DNA of 64,000 nucleotides. Source: DASZTV01 sp035548125. Its GTDB lineage: Bacteria > Actinomycetota > Actinomycetes > JAFAQI01. The translations under genes were made by a program, and so were the position numbers. Each line of letters starts with the position of its first letter. Position 1 is the first letter of the stretch. Below, one piece after another: positions 50,517 through 58,381 of the stretch. The stretch is taken from NCBI GenBank assembly GCA_035548125.1, contig DASZTV010000068.1, positions 1 through 64,000 of the forward strand, written 5' to 3'. The notes under the pieces were generated by a model, which was not told the origin of the DNA, made no database searches, and saw nothing but the letters and a program-made list of their open reading frames with translations.

Positions 50517-52466
50517 ATGCCACAAGAGGTCCTGGATCGAGTACTCGGGGGCCTCGACGAGGAGCAGCGGGAGGCGGTGACGGCACCCCGCGGCCCGGTC
50601 TGCATCCTGGCCGGTGCGGGCACCGGCAAGACGCGGGCGGTGACTCACCGGATCGCCTACCAGGTGCTGGGCGGGCAGGCAAAGGCCGAGCACGTCCTCG
50701 CCGTGACGTTCACCACGCGGGCCGCAGGCGAGCTGCGATCGCGGCTCCGGGCGCTCGGCGCCGACGGGGTGCAGGCGCGGACCTTCCACTCCGCGGCGCT
50801 GCGACAGCTGACGTACTTCTGGCCTCGGATCTCCTCCGGTGCCCGGCCGACGCTGCTGGAGAGCAAGCTCCCGGCGATTCGCGCGGCGGCCGCGTCGTGC
50901 CGGATCGCCGTTGCCCCTGCGGGACAGCGGGACCTGGCGAGCGAGGTCGAGTGGGCGAAGGCGGCTCTGGTCGAGCCGGACGACTACGTCATCCGCGCTC
51001 GGCAGGCACGCCGCGAGCCGCCGTTTCCGCTGGAGGACGTGCAGCGGATCTTCGCGGCGTACGAGAAGGTCAACGCCGAGCGGGACCAGATCGACTTCGA
51101 GGACCTGCTGCTGCTCACCGCAGCCGCCATCGAAACCCACCGGTCGATCGCGGACGAGGTCCGTGAGCGCTACCGGCACTTCACCGTCGACGAGTACCAG
51201 GACGTCAACCCACTGCAGCAGCGGCTGCTCGACGCGTGGCTCGGCGAGCGCGACGACGTGTGCGTGGTCGGCGACCCGAACCAGACGATCTACTCCTTCA
51301 CCGGCGCTTCGCCGGCGTACCTGCGGGAGTTCGCGCGACGCTATCCGGGCGCGAGCGTGGTACGGCTGGTGCGCGACTACCGCTCAACCAACCAGGTCGT
51401 CGAGCTGGCCAACCGGGTCGAGCCCGACTCGCGGCTCAAGGCGCAGGCGGGCGACGGCCCGCCGCCGTCCTTCGCCTCCTACGACGACGAGGCGGCGGAG
51501 GCCGCCGCGGTGGCCGCGAAGGTGGCCGCGCTTCGCGACGACGGTGTGCCGCTGCGGGAACAGGCGATCCTGTTCCGGGTCAACGCCCAGTCCGAGGTCT
51601 ACGAGGCGGCACTGGCCAACGCCGGCATTCCGTACGTCGTCCGCGGCGGCGAGCGGTTCTTCGACCGCCGTGAGGTGCGCGAGGCGATGACCAGGCTGCG
51701 CGGCGCGGCTCGTCCCGAGGCCGAGACCGAAGGTGAGTCGCTGCCCGCGATGGTTGCCGACGTGCTGACCGCGATGGGGTTCTCCGAGACGCCGCCCAGC
51801 GGGGCAGGAGCGGCGCGCGACGCGTGGGAGTCGCTGCGCGCGATCGTCGGGCTCGCCGAGGAGTTCGCTGCGGCGACGCCGGCCGCGGACCTTTCCGCGT
51901 TCGTCGCGGAGCTCGCGGCGAGAGCGGATGCTCAGCATGCGCCGCCCGTCGAAGGTGTGACGCTCGCCTCGTTGCACGCGGCGAAAGGCCTGGAGTGGGA
52001 CGCGGTCTTCCTCGTCGGCCTGGTCGACGGCACGCTGCCCATCACCCACGCCGCGACGCCGGAGCAGGTCGAGGAGGAGCGCCGGCTGCTCTACGTCGGG
52101 GTCACCCGGGCGCGCCGTCACCTGTCACTGTCGTGGGCGTTCGCCCGAGCTCCGGGTGGCCGGCGCTCGCGCAAGACCTCCCGGTTCCTGGACGGCATCC
52201 GCCCGGCGTCGCCGGAGCCGGCGCGCCCCAAAGCGGCGAAGGCCCAGCTTCCCGACGACCCGACGGTCTCGCGGCTGCGCGAATGGCGGCTGCGCCGGGC
52301 GCAGGACGACGGGGTTGCGGCGTTCATCGTGTTCGACAACAAGACCCTGGTGGCCATCGCGGAGCGTGCTCCGCGGGACCGCAGCGAGCTGGCCGCCGTG
52401 CCCGGCGTGGGCCCGAGGAAGCTGGAGCAGTACGCCGACGAGGTGCTGGCGGTGCTCCACCCGTAG
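50517..52466 (+). CDS. uvrD2: UvrD2-like ATP-dependent DNA helicase with HRDC domain
   Basis: The 649-residue SF1A helicase has Walker A ILAGAGTGKTRAVT (~30), VDEYQDVNPLQQRL (~224), VGDPNQTIYSFTGAS and VTRARRHLSLSWA. The C-terminal ~70 residues are an HRDC domain (TVSRLREWRLRRAQDDGVAA). The four-Cys motif that links the motor and HRDC domain in mycobacterial UvrD2 is not visible. It likely acts in DNA repair. ATG 50517 has GAGGATGCC upstream. Confidence 0.92.
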   Translation: MPQEVLDRVLGGLDEEQREAVTAPRGPVCILAGAGTGKTRAVTHRIAYQVLGGQAKAEHVLAVTFTTRAAGELRSRLRALGADGVQARTFHSAALRQLTYFWPRISSGARPTLLESKLPAIRAAAASCRIAVAPAGQRDLASEVEWAKAALVEPDDYVIRARQARREPPFPLEDVQRIFAAYEKVNAERDQIDFEDLLLLTAAAIETHRSIADEVRERYRHFTVDEYQDVNPLQQRLLDAWLGERDDVCVVGDPNQTIYSFTGASPAYLREFARRYPGASVVRLVRDYRSTNQVVELANRVEPDSRLKAQAGDGPPPSFASYDDEAAEAAAVAAKVAALRDDGVPLREQAILFRVNAQSEVYEAALANAGIPYVVRGGERFFDRREVREAMTRLRGAARPEAETEGESLPAMVADVLTAMGFSETPPSGAGAARDAWESLRAIVGLAEEFAAATPAADLSAFVAELAARADAQHAPPVEGVTLASLHAAKGLEWDAVFLVGLVDGTLPITHAATPEQVEEERRLLYVGVTRARRHLSLSWAFARAPGGRRSRKTSRFLDGIRPASPEPARPKAAKAQLPDDPTVSRLREWRLRRAQDDGVAAFIVFDNKTLVAIAERAPRDRSELAAVPGVGPRKLEQYADEVLAVLHP

Positions 52467-52497
52467 GGTGGCGACCGTCAGAGCCGGCGACGCCGGC
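52464..52497 (+). promoter_or_regulatory. tesB promoter and GCCGGC leader hairpin
   Basis: TAGGGT (52464-52469), which overlaps the uvrD2 stop codon, is followed by GCCGGC-GAC-GCCGGC (52483-52497) and 32 bases to the tesB GTG. This is the third instance of the architecture seen before tatB and mscL. Confidence 0.45.
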
Positions 52498-52529
52498 GCC
52501 GCAGGTGCGTCGCGGGTGTGGAGGTGTGC

Positions 52530-53396
52530 GTGACGGATCCGCTGCCGCAGCTGCTGACAATCCTCGATCTCGAGCAGCTCGAGGTGAACATCTTCCGGGG
52601 TTCGAGCCCCGACGAGACGGTGCAGCGGGTCTTCGGCGGTCAGGTGGCCGGTCAGGCGCTGGTCGCCGCCGGGCGCACCGTGCCCGACAATCGGCACGTC
52701 CACTCGCTTCACGCGTACTTTCTGCGCCCCGGTGACCCGACGATCCCGCTGATCTACCAGGTGGACCGGATCCGCGACGGCAAGTCGTTCACCACCCGGC
52801 GGGTGGTCGCCATCCAGCACGGCGAGCCGATCTTCCACCTCTCGGCGTCGTTCCAGGTCGAAGAGCCCGGGGTCGACACCTACCTTCCGATGCCGCCGGC
52901 TCCCGATCCGGAGTCGGTGCCGCCGCTGTCCGAGCGGGCCAAGGCGCTCGGACTGGGGGCGTCCCCGCACTTCGACCGGCCGCGGCCGGTGGAGCTGCGC
53001 TGGGTCAACGACCCGCCCTGGCTGCCGGGAGGGGACACCGCGGATCGGCACACCCAGCAGGTCTGGTTGCGCGCGAGCGGCGAGATGCCCGACGACCCGC
53101 TGGTCCACGTGTGCGCCGTCACCTACGCGAGCGACTTCACGCTGCTCGATTCCGCGCTGCTCGCCGGCGGCTTCACCTGGGAGGACGACCGGGAGCTGAT
53201 GGTCGCGAGCCTGGACCACGCGATGTGGTTCCATCGCCCGTTCCGCGCGGACGACTGGCTGCTTTACGACCAGTCCTCGCCGAGCCTGTCCGGCGGGCGC
53301 GGTCTCGGGATCGGGCGGCTGTTCACGCGGGACGGCGTCCACGTCGTGTCGATGGTTCAGGAGGGTCTGCTGCGGGTGGTCGGTAAGAAGAGATAA
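52530..53396 (+). CDS. tesB: Acyl-CoA thioesterase II (TesB-like)
   Basis: The protein has 288 residues from GTG 52530, chosen because GGAGGT lies just upstream; two earlier in-frame GTGs overlap that site. Double hot-dog fold: N-terminal VFGGQVAGQALVAAGRTV and C-terminal VCAVTYASDFTLLDSAL with the catalytic Asp. LDHAMWFHRPF and VVSMVQEGLLR supply the Gln. It hydrolyses acyl-CoA to free acid and CoA in lipid turnover. Full length for the family. Confidence 0.93.
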   Translation: MTDPLPQLLTILDLEQLEVNIFRGSSPDETVQRVFGGQVAGQALVAAGRTVPDNRHVHSLHAYFLRPGDPTIPLIYQVDRIRDGKSFTTRRVVAIQHGEPIFHLSASFQVEEPGVDTYLPMPPAPDPESVPPLSERAKALGLGASPHFDRPRPVELRWVNDPPWLPGGDTADRHTQQVWLRASGEMPDDPLVHVCAVTYASDFTLLDSALLAGGFTWEDDRELMVASLDHAMWFHRPFRADDWLLYDQSSPSLSGGRGLGIGRLFTRDGVHVVSMVQEGLLRVVGKKR

Positions 53397-53417
53397 TTTC
53401 GTGACCAAATCGGGTCA

Positions 53418-53455
53418 ATAAATACTTTGCACGGCGCCGGCCCGGGCCTTAAAGT
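53418..53455 (+). promoter_or_regulatory. WhiB7-type autoregulated promoter
   Basis: An AT-rich stretch (ATAAATAC, 53418-53425) lies just upstream of -35 TTGCAC (53427-53432), followed by a 17-base spacer and -10 TAAAGT (53450-53455). This is the layout at which the WhiB7-SigA complex activates, using the AT-hook. It is followed by a 56-base leader and then the upstream ORF. Confidence 0.7.
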
Positions 53456-53511
53456 GCGTCGAGATGACAGCGAAGCGCTGTCACGCCCCGAGAAGTGAGG
53501 AGGTGCCCACG

Positions 53512-53733
53512 ATGAGCAGCAACACCCACATCACGTCGGCATCCCCGGCTGTCTCGATGAGCACAGCGTTCTCGGTGGCCATGTCGACGTCGCCGTGCGC
53601 CACGCGCTCGGCCCACACGGGTGTGTCCATGTGGACCAAGCAGCTCCCGGTCGCGCTCGAGGCAGCAGTCGCCGTCAAGGCGAACCGCAACAAGGGCGCA
53701 GTGGGTGCCCCAGGCTTCTGGGATCCGGTCTGA
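53512..53733 (+). CDS. whiB7 leader peptide (upstream ORF)
   Basis: The 73-codon ORF starts at an ATG with a strong GTGAGGAGGTG site. It encodes MSSNTHITSASPAVSMSTAF..., a Ser/Thr/Ala/Val-rich peptide ending KANRNKGAVGAPGFWDPV. It lies between a WhiB7-type promoter and an intrinsic terminator, directly before whiB7. In mycobacteria and Streptomyces a leader ORF of this kind senses ribosome stalling by antibiotics and controls readthrough. No homologue outside that setting is recognised. It could instead be an independent small protein, but the strong terminator 25 bases after its stop favours the attenuator role. Confidence 0.7.
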   Translation: MSSNTHITSASPAVSMSTAFSVAMSTSPCATRSAHTGVSMWTKQLPVALEAAVAVKANRNKGAVGAPGFWDPV

Positions 53734-53757
53734 TCAAGCAAACAGACTGGCTCACAG

Positions 53758-53796
53758 AGGCCGCGGCACCCGACAGGGTCCGCGGCCTTTTTGTTT
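53758..53796 (+). terminator. Attenuator terminator in the whiB7 leader
   Basis: AGGCCGCGG pairs with CCGCGGCCT, extended by an ACCC/GGGT inner stem (one bulged C) around a GACA loop, and is followed by TTTTGTTTG. It is the only hairpin of the window with a proper T tract. It stands 57 bases before the whiB7 start. Confidence 0.85.
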
Positions 53797-53852
53797 GTCC
53801 ACTCAGCGTTAGTCCGAATCGTTCCCGACGAGATGAAGGAGGTGGGTAGGAG

Positions 53853-54113
53853 ATGGCTTCGGCAATCGACTGCGCACTGCCCTGTCACCTAGTTGACCCG
53901 GACCTGTTCTTTGCCGAGTCGCCGGTTGACGTCGAGCGCGCGAAGGCGCTGTGTCAGGACTGCCCACTTCGGCTGTCCTGCCTCAGCGAGGCGCTCGACC
54001 GTCGCGAGCCGTGGGGTGTCTGGGGCGGCCAGCTGGTCATTCAGGGCGTCGTCGTGCCGCGCAAGCGGCCGCGCGGACGCCCCCGCAAGGACGAACAGTG
54101 GATCGCGGCATGA
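53853..54113 (+). CDS. whiB7: WhiB7 antibiotic-resistance regulator
   Basis: The 86-residue Fe-S protein has Cys at 11, 34, 37 and 43 (CxxC plus Cx5C) as cluster ligands (Cys7 is extra). The SigA-contacting turn is EPWGVWGG (52-59) and the C-terminal AT-hook is KRPRGRPRK. WhiB7 binds the sigma factor and AT-rich DNA to induce efflux, methylation and ribosome-protection genes when ribosomes stall. TAGGAG precedes the ATG. Its position after uvrD2 matches Rv3197A. The stop overlaps an upstream ATG of the next small frame. Confidence 0.95.
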   Translation: MASAIDCALPCHLVDPDLFFAESPVDVERAKALCQDCPLRLSCLSEALDRREPWGVWGGQLVIQGVVVPRKRPRGRPRKDEQWIAA

Positions 54114-54154
54114 CGACGTCCGCGATCTCTTTCACAACTTCAAGGAGCACGCAG

Positions 54155-54316
54155 ATGTTGCAGGAACTGATGGTGGAGGCGCTGTCCCGCGAGCGAATCC
54201 GGGCCAGTGAGGATCATCGGCGCAGGGAGTTCGTACGCCGGCTGGCGGTGCTGAAGCGCCGCCAGCGTCGGGCCGAGTCCGCCCGTCGCGCCGTACAGAT
54301 GCTCAGCGTCTTCTAA
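54155..54316 (+). CDS. Small basic helical protein downstream of whiB7
   Basis: This 53-residue protein (MLQELMVEALSRERIRASED...) starts at ATG 54155 with AAGGAG seven bases upstream. A longer in-frame version from ATG 54110 would overlap the whiB7 stop. It is one long amphipathic, Arg-rich helix (RRREFVRRLAVLKRRQRRAE). It is co-transcribed with whiB7 and ends before the hairpin at 54377. No family recognised; it could bind nucleic acid or ribosomes. Confidence 0.6.
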   Translation: MLQELMVEALSRERIRASEDHRRREFVRRLAVLKRRQRRAESARRAVQMLSVF

Positions 54317-54376
54317 GACCCTGTTTCCCGAACCGCGTCTGGTAGGTACACGGAACGCCTGTCAGATTGCCCTAAA

Positions 54377-54410
54377 GACGGCCCCGCCAGCCCGTGCCGG
54401 CGGGGCCGTC
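54377..54410 (+). terminator. 12-bp hairpin terminator of the whiB7 operon
   Basis: GACGGCCCCGCC pairs with GGCGGGGCCGTC around a 10-base loop, 60 bases after the last stop of the whiB7 operon. No T tract. Confidence 0.75.
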
Positions 54411-54435
54411 GCCAATTCGTCGATAGGTTGCACCC

Positions 54436-55890
54436 GTGACTGCGTCCCTTGAGGTCGAGGTGCTCCGGGACGCCGCCGTCGACGTGCTCTGCGACGGCTC
54501 GCTCGCCGAGATCGTCGACCTGGTTGCCTACGTCGACGGCGATGCGATCGTGGTCGCGAACTCCGAAGGCGCCTCCCGGCTGTCGCGGACGGATCCAGAG
54601 ACGCCCGCCGAGGTGATACGCGGACGGGATCCGGTCGGCTGGCAGGACCCGCTCGCGTTCTCGACGCTGGTCGAGGAGCTGACCGACCCGTCGCCGCCGA
54701 ACATCCGGAACTCCTACCCGTGGGCCGCCGAACGGTTGTCGTCGTTGTTCGCCGCGACTGCTGCGCCGGACATCGCGGTCGTTCACACCGGCCGCCATTT
54801 CTGGCCCGAGCGCGGCGGGCACCCCGGCGAGCACGGCTCGCTCAACGTCGTGCAGTCCCGCGCCCCGCTGATCCTCTCGGGCCCCAGCGTCACCGCCCGC
54901 GGGGTCCTCCCCGTCGCGGCGCGAGTGCCCGACGTCGCACCTACGCTCGCCTGGCTGGCAGGTGCGTCCCTCGCCGACCTCCGCGACATGGACGGCCAGG
55001 CGCTGGTCGACGTACTCGTGCCGCATCCCGGGCCTGTGGTGGGACTGCTCTGGGACGGCTGCAACTCGAACGCGCTCTACGCGCTCGCGGCGGCCGGCGA
55101 GCTGCCCGCGGTGGGCCGGCTGCTGGAACGAGGCTGCGCATTCGCCGGGGGCGCGATCGCGGAGTTCCCGAGCGTCACCCTGGTCAACCACACGTGCGCG
55201 CTGACCGGCGTCGGTCCGGGGCGCCACGGCATCGTCAACAACGCCTACTTCGACCGCGCGGAGGCCGTCCAGCGGCTCACGAACGACGCGCGGACGTGGC
55301 ATCGGTGGTCGGAGTGGCTCACCCCCGGGATCCGGACGGCGTTCGACCGCGTCGACGGACCGACGGCCTGCATCAACGAACCGGCTGACTCCGGCTCGAC
55401 GTACTCGACGTTCCGGCTGATCCGCGAGACCGGATCCTCGGGCGGCGCCGGCGACATGAACTCGCTGCTGCCCGATCCGAAGGCGGACCCGCACACGACC
55501 CAGGACTTCGTGGGGATCAAGGACTACGCGTGGTCGTCATCCGTGGACGCCGCCGGGCTCATGCAGATGCTCGAGCAGTGGCCCTCGCCGGGTGAGGCCC
55601 CGAAGCTCACCTGGTGGAACGTGCTGCTCACCGACACCGGGCACCACGAGGGCGGACCTCACTCGGAGATCGCGCATGCGGCGATGCGGGACGCGGACGC
55701 TCGCCTCGGCGTGTTCCTGGATCACCTAGACCGGATGGGCATGCTCGACCAGACCACCTTCCTGCTCACCTCGGACCATGGCTCGGAGGGGGCAGACCCA
55801 GAATGCCGCGGCGACTGGGACGTGGCGTTGCGAGACGCCGGCATCCAGTTCCGTGACGAGGCCTACGGCTTCCTCTACCTCGGGGAATGA
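54436..55890 (+). CDS. Alkaline-phosphatase-superfamily phosphodiesterase, apparently permuted
   Basis: This 484-residue protein has no signal peptide. The nucleophile half (VVGLLWDGCNSNALYALAAAGELP ... PSVTLVNHTCALTGVGPGRHG, Thr nucleophile) and the TSDHG metal site both lie in the second half. The region normally at the end of the fold (GGHPGEHGSLN...APLILSGPSVTARG...VPDVAPTLAWLAG) lies at ~130-180, before them. The order suggests circular permutation of the nucleotide pyrophosphatase/phosphodiesterase fold. GTG start lies 6 bases after TAGGTT (leaderless). Coupled to the next gene by a 4-base overlap. Substrate unknown. Confidence 0.85.
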   Translation: MTASLEVEVLRDAAVDVLCDGSLAEIVDLVAYVDGDAIVVANSEGASRLSRTDPETPAEVIRGRDPVGWQDPLAFSTLVEELTDPSPPNIRNSYPWAAERLSSLFAATAAPDIAVVHTGRHFWPERGGHPGEHGSLNVVQSRAPLILSGPSVTARGVLPVAARVPDVAPTLAWLAGASLADLRDMDGQALVDVLVPHPGPVVGLLWDGCNSNALYALAAAGELPAVGRLLERGCAFAGGAIAEFPSVTLVNHTCALTGVGPGRHGIVNNAYFDRAEAVQRLTNDARTWHRWSEWLTPGIRTAFDRVDGPTACINEPADSGSTYSTFRLIRETGSSGGAGDMNSLLPDPKADPHTTQDFVGIKDYAWSSSVDAAGLMQMLEQWPSPGEAPKLTWWNVLLTDTGHHEGGPHSEIAHAAMRDADARLGVFLDHLDRMGMLDQTTFLLTSDHGSEGADPECRGDWDVALRDAGIQFRDEAYGFLYLGE

Positions 55891-56639
55891 ACGTGCCCAG
55901 CCGCCGTCGGATCCGTCCCACCGAGGTCGTCGGCGCGACCGTTGAAGGCGTCGGCAAGGGCGCGAACCTGATCTACGGCACCGTCGTCGGCGAGAGCCGG
56001 GTGCCGCTCACGCTTGCGATCCTCGCGGCGATCGCTCTTCAGCTGCTGTTGCCCAAGTCGATCGTCCTGATTCACGAGCGGTGGCTGCTGCCCGCCTTGC
56101 AAGCGGCGGTCCTGGTCGCGTTGATCATCAGCAACCCGCTGCGCATCACCCGCCAGTCGCCGGTGGTTCGTGTGCTCGGCCTGGTGTTGCTCGGGGCGAT
56201 CGCCTTCAACGACATCGTCGGCATCGTGCGGATGGTCGACCTGCTGATCAACGGGAACCAATCGCTGCAGGCCAGCTCGGACCTCACCGGGCAGGACCTG
56301 ATCCGGGTCGCCGTGGTGATCTGGGTGACCAACGTGATCGTCTTCGCGCTCGCCTTCTTCGAGCTCGACCAGGGCGGGCCGCACAGGCGGCTGGCCGGTG
56401 AGGGACGGGCCGACTTCCAGTTCCCGCAGCAGACCGGCGACCTTTCGGAGAAGTGGCCGAACTGGCGTCCGACATTCGTGGACTACCTCTACCTGTCGTT
56501 CACCAACTCCACTGCGTTCAGCCCGACCGACACGATGCCGCTGTCGAGCTGGGCGAAGATGCTGATGCTCCTGCAGTCCGCGTCCGCGCTCGTGACGATC
56601 GGCGTCATCGCGGCCCGGGCGGTCAACATCCTCGGCTGA
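55887..56639 (+). CDS. Four-to-six-helix membrane protein (ion-channel-like, DUF1345-like)
   Basis: The 250-residue protein has hydrophobic segments near residues 38-55, 63-82, 94-115 and 138-156, and a pair at the end. The C-terminal part FVDYLYLSFTNSTAFSPTDT followed by MPLSSWAKMLMLLQSASALV resembles the pore-and-helix ending of DUF1345/two-helix K+ channel-like proteins. The ATG overlaps the phosphodiesterase stop (ATGA), so they work from one transcript. Ion or partner unknown. Confidence 0.72.
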   Translation: MNVPSRRRIRPTEVVGATVEGVGKGANLIYGTVVGESRVPLTLAILAAIALQLLLPKSIVLIHERWLLPALQAAVLVALIISNPLRITRQSPVVRVLGLVLLGAIAFNDIVGIVRMVDLLINGNQSLQASSDLTGQDLIRVAVVIWVTNVIVFALAFFELDQGGPHRRLAGEGRADFQFPQQTGDLSEKWPNWRPTFVDYLYLSFTNSTAFSPTDTMPLSSWAKMLMLLQSASALVTIGVIAARAVNILG

Positions 56640-56680
56640 GAAAAGGAGTCACCTCCCGACGGTCACGAAGCGGGCGACTC

Positions 56681-57787
56681 GTGCCGAGAATCCTCAACGT
56701 GCCCCAGACACGACAGTTCTCGCTTGCCCTGGTCGCTGCCGCCGTTGCGCTCGTGGGTGGCGTCGTTGCGCTCGGCGGATCCAGAACCGGGTCCGTGATC
56801 GCGGCCGCCGGACGGGCCGCGGACGTGACGGCGGTTGCGCCGACCTCTAGCGCCACGCCGGTGGCGAGTACGCCGCGCCCGGCCAAGGCCGTGGTCGCGG
56901 TCTCCGTGGCCGAGGTGTGGTCTCACCATCGGAAGGTGTTGCCGGTCGATCGGCCGGCGCAGCAGCGTCCCGCACGGGTGTCGACCTGGCTTCACCGAAT
57001 GACGTTCTTCCAGCGCAGCCACCTGTACCGCCGACTGGCGACCCAGGTCCGCTACGGCGAGCTGGTCTACGTCCTCGGTACCCGCGGGCCTTTGACTCAC
57101 GTGCGGATCCCGGACCAGACCGGCGGCCGGTTCCCGAACGGCATCATCGGGTGGGTGGCCAGCCGCCAGCTCGCCCCGGAACCCGCAGGCTGGGAGTCGC
57201 ACGGCCGCGTCGCCACCGTGGTCGCCAAGCGCGCCGCCCTGGACCGGACCACCGGCGGCACGACCCGGTCGCTGTCGGTCAGCTACGCGACGACCTTGCC
57301 GGTCGTCGCAGTGCACCGCCACCGCGTGGACGTCGCCGTACCGGGCGGCGTGGGCTGGCTCAGCCGCAGCGAGGTACGAGTACATGTCCCTGGCAAGGCC
57401 GCCCTGCGCCCCAGCCCGCACCGGGTGCTCGCCCAGGCGAAGCGCTTCCTCGGCCTGCCTTACCTCTGGGCGGGCATGACGTCGTGGGGATTCGACTGCT
57501 CGGGCCTGACCGCGACCGTCTACTCGATGCTCGGCATCACCTTGCCCCGCGACGCCGCAGACCAGTCGCTCGCCGGCCACGCCGTGTCAAGGCGGCACCT
57601 GCGGCTCGGGGATCTGGTCTTCTTCTCCCACACCCGCAAGCGCGGCGACATCCACCATGTCGCGATCTACGCCGGCAAGGGCCGGGTGCTGCAGTCGCCC
57701 TACACCGGCGCCCATGTCGAGGTCGTCAAGCTGCGGCACTCCTACCTCAACCGTGAGTACTGGGGAGCGACCCGCCTGCTGTCGTGA
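56681..57787 (+). CDS. Secreted NlpC/P60 (C40) cell-wall hydrolase with SH3-like domain
   Basis: The protein has 368 residues from GTG 56681. The N-terminal signal/anchor is FSLALVAAAVALVGGVVALGG. The middle ~100-260 has SH3-like strands (VRYGELVYVLGTRGPLTHVRI, GIIGWVASRQL). The C-terminal NlpC/P60 domain has catalytic Cys in WGFDCSGLTATVY (~274), His in IHHVAIYAGKG and a third polar residue near the end. It should cleave D-Glu-meso-DAP type peptide bonds in peptidoglycan. Forty-one bases after the membrane protein, so perhaps co-expressed. Confidence 0.9.
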   Translation: MPRILNVPQTRQFSLALVAAAVALVGGVVALGGSRTGSVIAAAGRAADVTAVAPTSSATPVASTPRPAKAVVAVSVAEVWSHHRKVLPVDRPAQQRPARVSTWLHRMTFFQRSHLYRRLATQVRYGELVYVLGTRGPLTHVRIPDQTGGRFPNGIIGWVASRQLAPEPAGWESHGRVATVVAKRAALDRTTGGTTRSLSVSYATTLPVVAVHRHRVDVAVPGGVGWLSRSEVRVHVPGKAALRPSPHRVLAQAKRFLGLPYLWAGMTSWGFDCSGLTATVYSMLGITLPRDAADQSLAGHAVSRRHLRLGDLVFFSHTRKRGDIHHVAIYAGKGRVLQSPYTGAHVEVVKLRHSYLNREYWGATRLLS

Positions 57788-57793
57788 CCGGAT

Positions 57794-58327
57794 TCACGCC
57801 GACGAATGGTCCGCCCCGACGTCCCACAGGTGGTGGATCCAGTCGTGGGCGAAGTAGCGGCCCATCGACTCGATGGTGAAGTTCGAACCGTCGCTGCGAC
57901 GGCCGGTTCGGCCCCACCCTTCCTCGGTCACGTCATCGAAGCTGTCCGCCACCGTGTCCGCTGCCGCTGACAGCTGCGAAGCCACGACTTCGGGCGCCTG
58001 CTCCTCGTAGCGGTCTTCCCGAGCGGTCTGGTCCTGGTCCCAGTTCGCGAACAGCGGGTCGTCGTGATCGAGCATCAGATGAAGGCGCTCGTCATAGATA
58101 CGGAACACGTCTCGGACGTGACACGCGTATTCGAGGGGTGACCAGGTCGATGGATCGGGTCGCGTGCGGGCGTCAGGGCGTTGCAGGACCGTGAGCCACC
58201 GTGCTGCGACTGTTCGGACCATCGAGCCGATCTGCTCGCGCGGAAAGGTCCACGACTCGAACCCACACTCAGGGCACCGTTCGCGCAGCACCCAGGTCCA
58301 GTCCTTGGTGTCGGGCTCGATGCTCAC
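57794..58327 (-). CDS. DinB-family metal-binding protein
   Basis: The protein has 177 residues from GTG 58327. A small N-terminal CPECGFES zinc-like pair is followed by a four-helix DinB domain with His residues in PLEYACHVRDVFRIYDERL and FAHDWIHHLWD that form a three-His metal site. DinB proteins in actinomycetes are usually thiol (mycothiol or bacillithiol) dependent enzymes; the reaction is not known here. Divergent from the P450 gene by 54 bases. Confidence 0.85.
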   Translation of the reverse strand: MSIEPDTKDWTWVLRERCPECGFESWTFPREQIGSMVRTVAARWLTVLQRPDARTRPDPSTWSPLEYACHVRDVFRIYDERLHLMLDHDDPLFANWDQDQTAREDRYEEQAPEVVASQLSAAADTVADSFDDVTEEGWGRTGRRSDGSNFTIESMGRYFAHDWIHHLWDVGADHSSA

Positions 58328-58381
58328 CAGCCGGAGGCTGCCACAGCAACGGCGACTCGCCCAACCCTTTACGCTCAGACG

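Noticed and set aside
56640..56680. A c-di-AMP (ydaO-like) riboswitch before the NlpC/P60 gene
   Set aside because: Only 41 bases separate it from the preceding gene, too short for that riboswitch.
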